From Oscillospiraceae bacterium (GTDB taxonomy: Bacteria; Bacillota; Clostridia; Oscillospirales; Oscillospiraceae): a stretch of DNA of 5,972 nt. Position numbers and translations under genes: made by a program. Positions 5,840 to 5,972 of the stretch are shown piece by piece (the first letter of the stretch is position 1; every line of letters begins with the position of its first letter). The stretch lies in assembly GCA_021199595.1 (NCBI GenBank), contig JAJQHT010000143.1:1-5972 (forward strand), in the 5' to 3' direction. The notes under the pieces are model-generated. The model was not told where the DNA came from, did no database searches, and was given only the letters and a program-made list of their open reading frames with translations.

Positions 5840-5880
5840 GCGGGCCGCGGACTCGGCGCATAAAATGATGAAATTTTAAA

Positions 5881-5909
5881 TTGACAAATCCATGCACGTG
5901 TTTTACAAT
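5881..5909 (+). promoter_or_regulatory. Near-consensus sigma-A promoter for the gene at the right edge
   Basis: A perfect TTGACA at 5881-5886, a 17-bp spacer and TACAAT at 5904-5909 (5 of 6). It is the strongest promoter match in the window. The start would be near 5916, some 30 bases before the ATG at 5946, which points to a well-expressed gene separate from yerC. Confidence 0.75.
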
Positions 5910-5945
5910 TAAAGCAGAAATTTCTGGGAAAGGGGCTTGACAGGG

Positions 5946-5972
5946 ATGCTGCAAAGCGCGAACCTTTTCACG
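5946..5972 (+). CDS. Start of an unidentified gene, truncated by the right edge
   Basis: ATG at 5946 opens nine codons, MLQSANLFT, to the end of the window. AAAGGGG at 5929-5935 lies ten bases upstream and a strong promoter lies at 5881-5909, so a real translation start here is likely. Nine residues are too few to name a family. Confidence 0.6.

Noticed and set aside
5937..5942. Second TTGACA near the right edge as a -35 box
   Set aside because: The position 17 bp downstream (5960-5965) is GC-rich with no -10 match, and it lies between the RBS and the start codon of the final gene.

Overview
The window looks like ordinary chromosome from a GC-rich member of the Clostridia, probably a gut Oscillospiraceae- or Christensenellales-like bacterium. 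The clues are a low-GC-Firmicutes gene set (PTS enzyme I, a YerC/TrpR-like regulator, an NfeD plus QmcA pair), strong AGGAGG-type ribosome binding sites, AT-rich promoters set in GC-rich coding sequence, and a Thr/Pro/Ala-rich surface linker of a style common in gut clostridia. The assignment is an inference; no rRNA or other taxonomic marker is present.

Layout from left to right. (1) Positions 1-807, plus strand: the C-terminal half of PTS enzyme I, cut by the left edge, followed by a strong intrinsic terminator at 876-921. (2) 1022-1822, plus: CDP-diacylglycerol synthase (cdsA) with its own sigma-A-type promoter at 968-996; that promoter decides which start codon is used. (3) 1854-2561, minus: a FabG/YmfI-like short-chain dehydrogenase, convergent with cdsA and probably an EF-P 5-aminopentanone reductase. 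(4) 2662-3885, plus: an unrecognised single-pass membrane protein with an acidic cytoplasmic half and a Thr/Pro-rich extracytoplasmic half carrying one InlB-B-repeat-like domain. Genes 3 and 4 are divergent from a 100-bp AT-rich spacer in which two extended -10 elements face each other. (5) A bidirectional terminator at 3901-3939 serves gene 4 and the oppositely transcribed nfeD-qmcA operon (5363 down to 3947). (6) 5522-5839, plus: a YerC/TrpR-family regulator, divergent from nfeD-qmcA. (7) A near-consensus promoter at 5881-5909 and the first nine codons of another gene, cut by the right edge.

The genes do not form one pathway. They are short, independent transcription units for sugar-uptake phosphotransfer, phospholipid precursor synthesis, probable translation-factor modification, membrane-domain organisation and transcription control. 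The only operon is nfeD-qmcA, a conserved membrane-protein pair. No stretch over 300 bases lacks a gene: the longest gap, 808-1021, holds the ptsI terminator and the cdsA promoter and leader. I see no tRNA, rRNA, CRISPR array, insertion sequence, attachment site or riboswitch. I did not find a convincing new system; the least explained items are the 407-residue membrane protein and the overlapping promoters in front of it.
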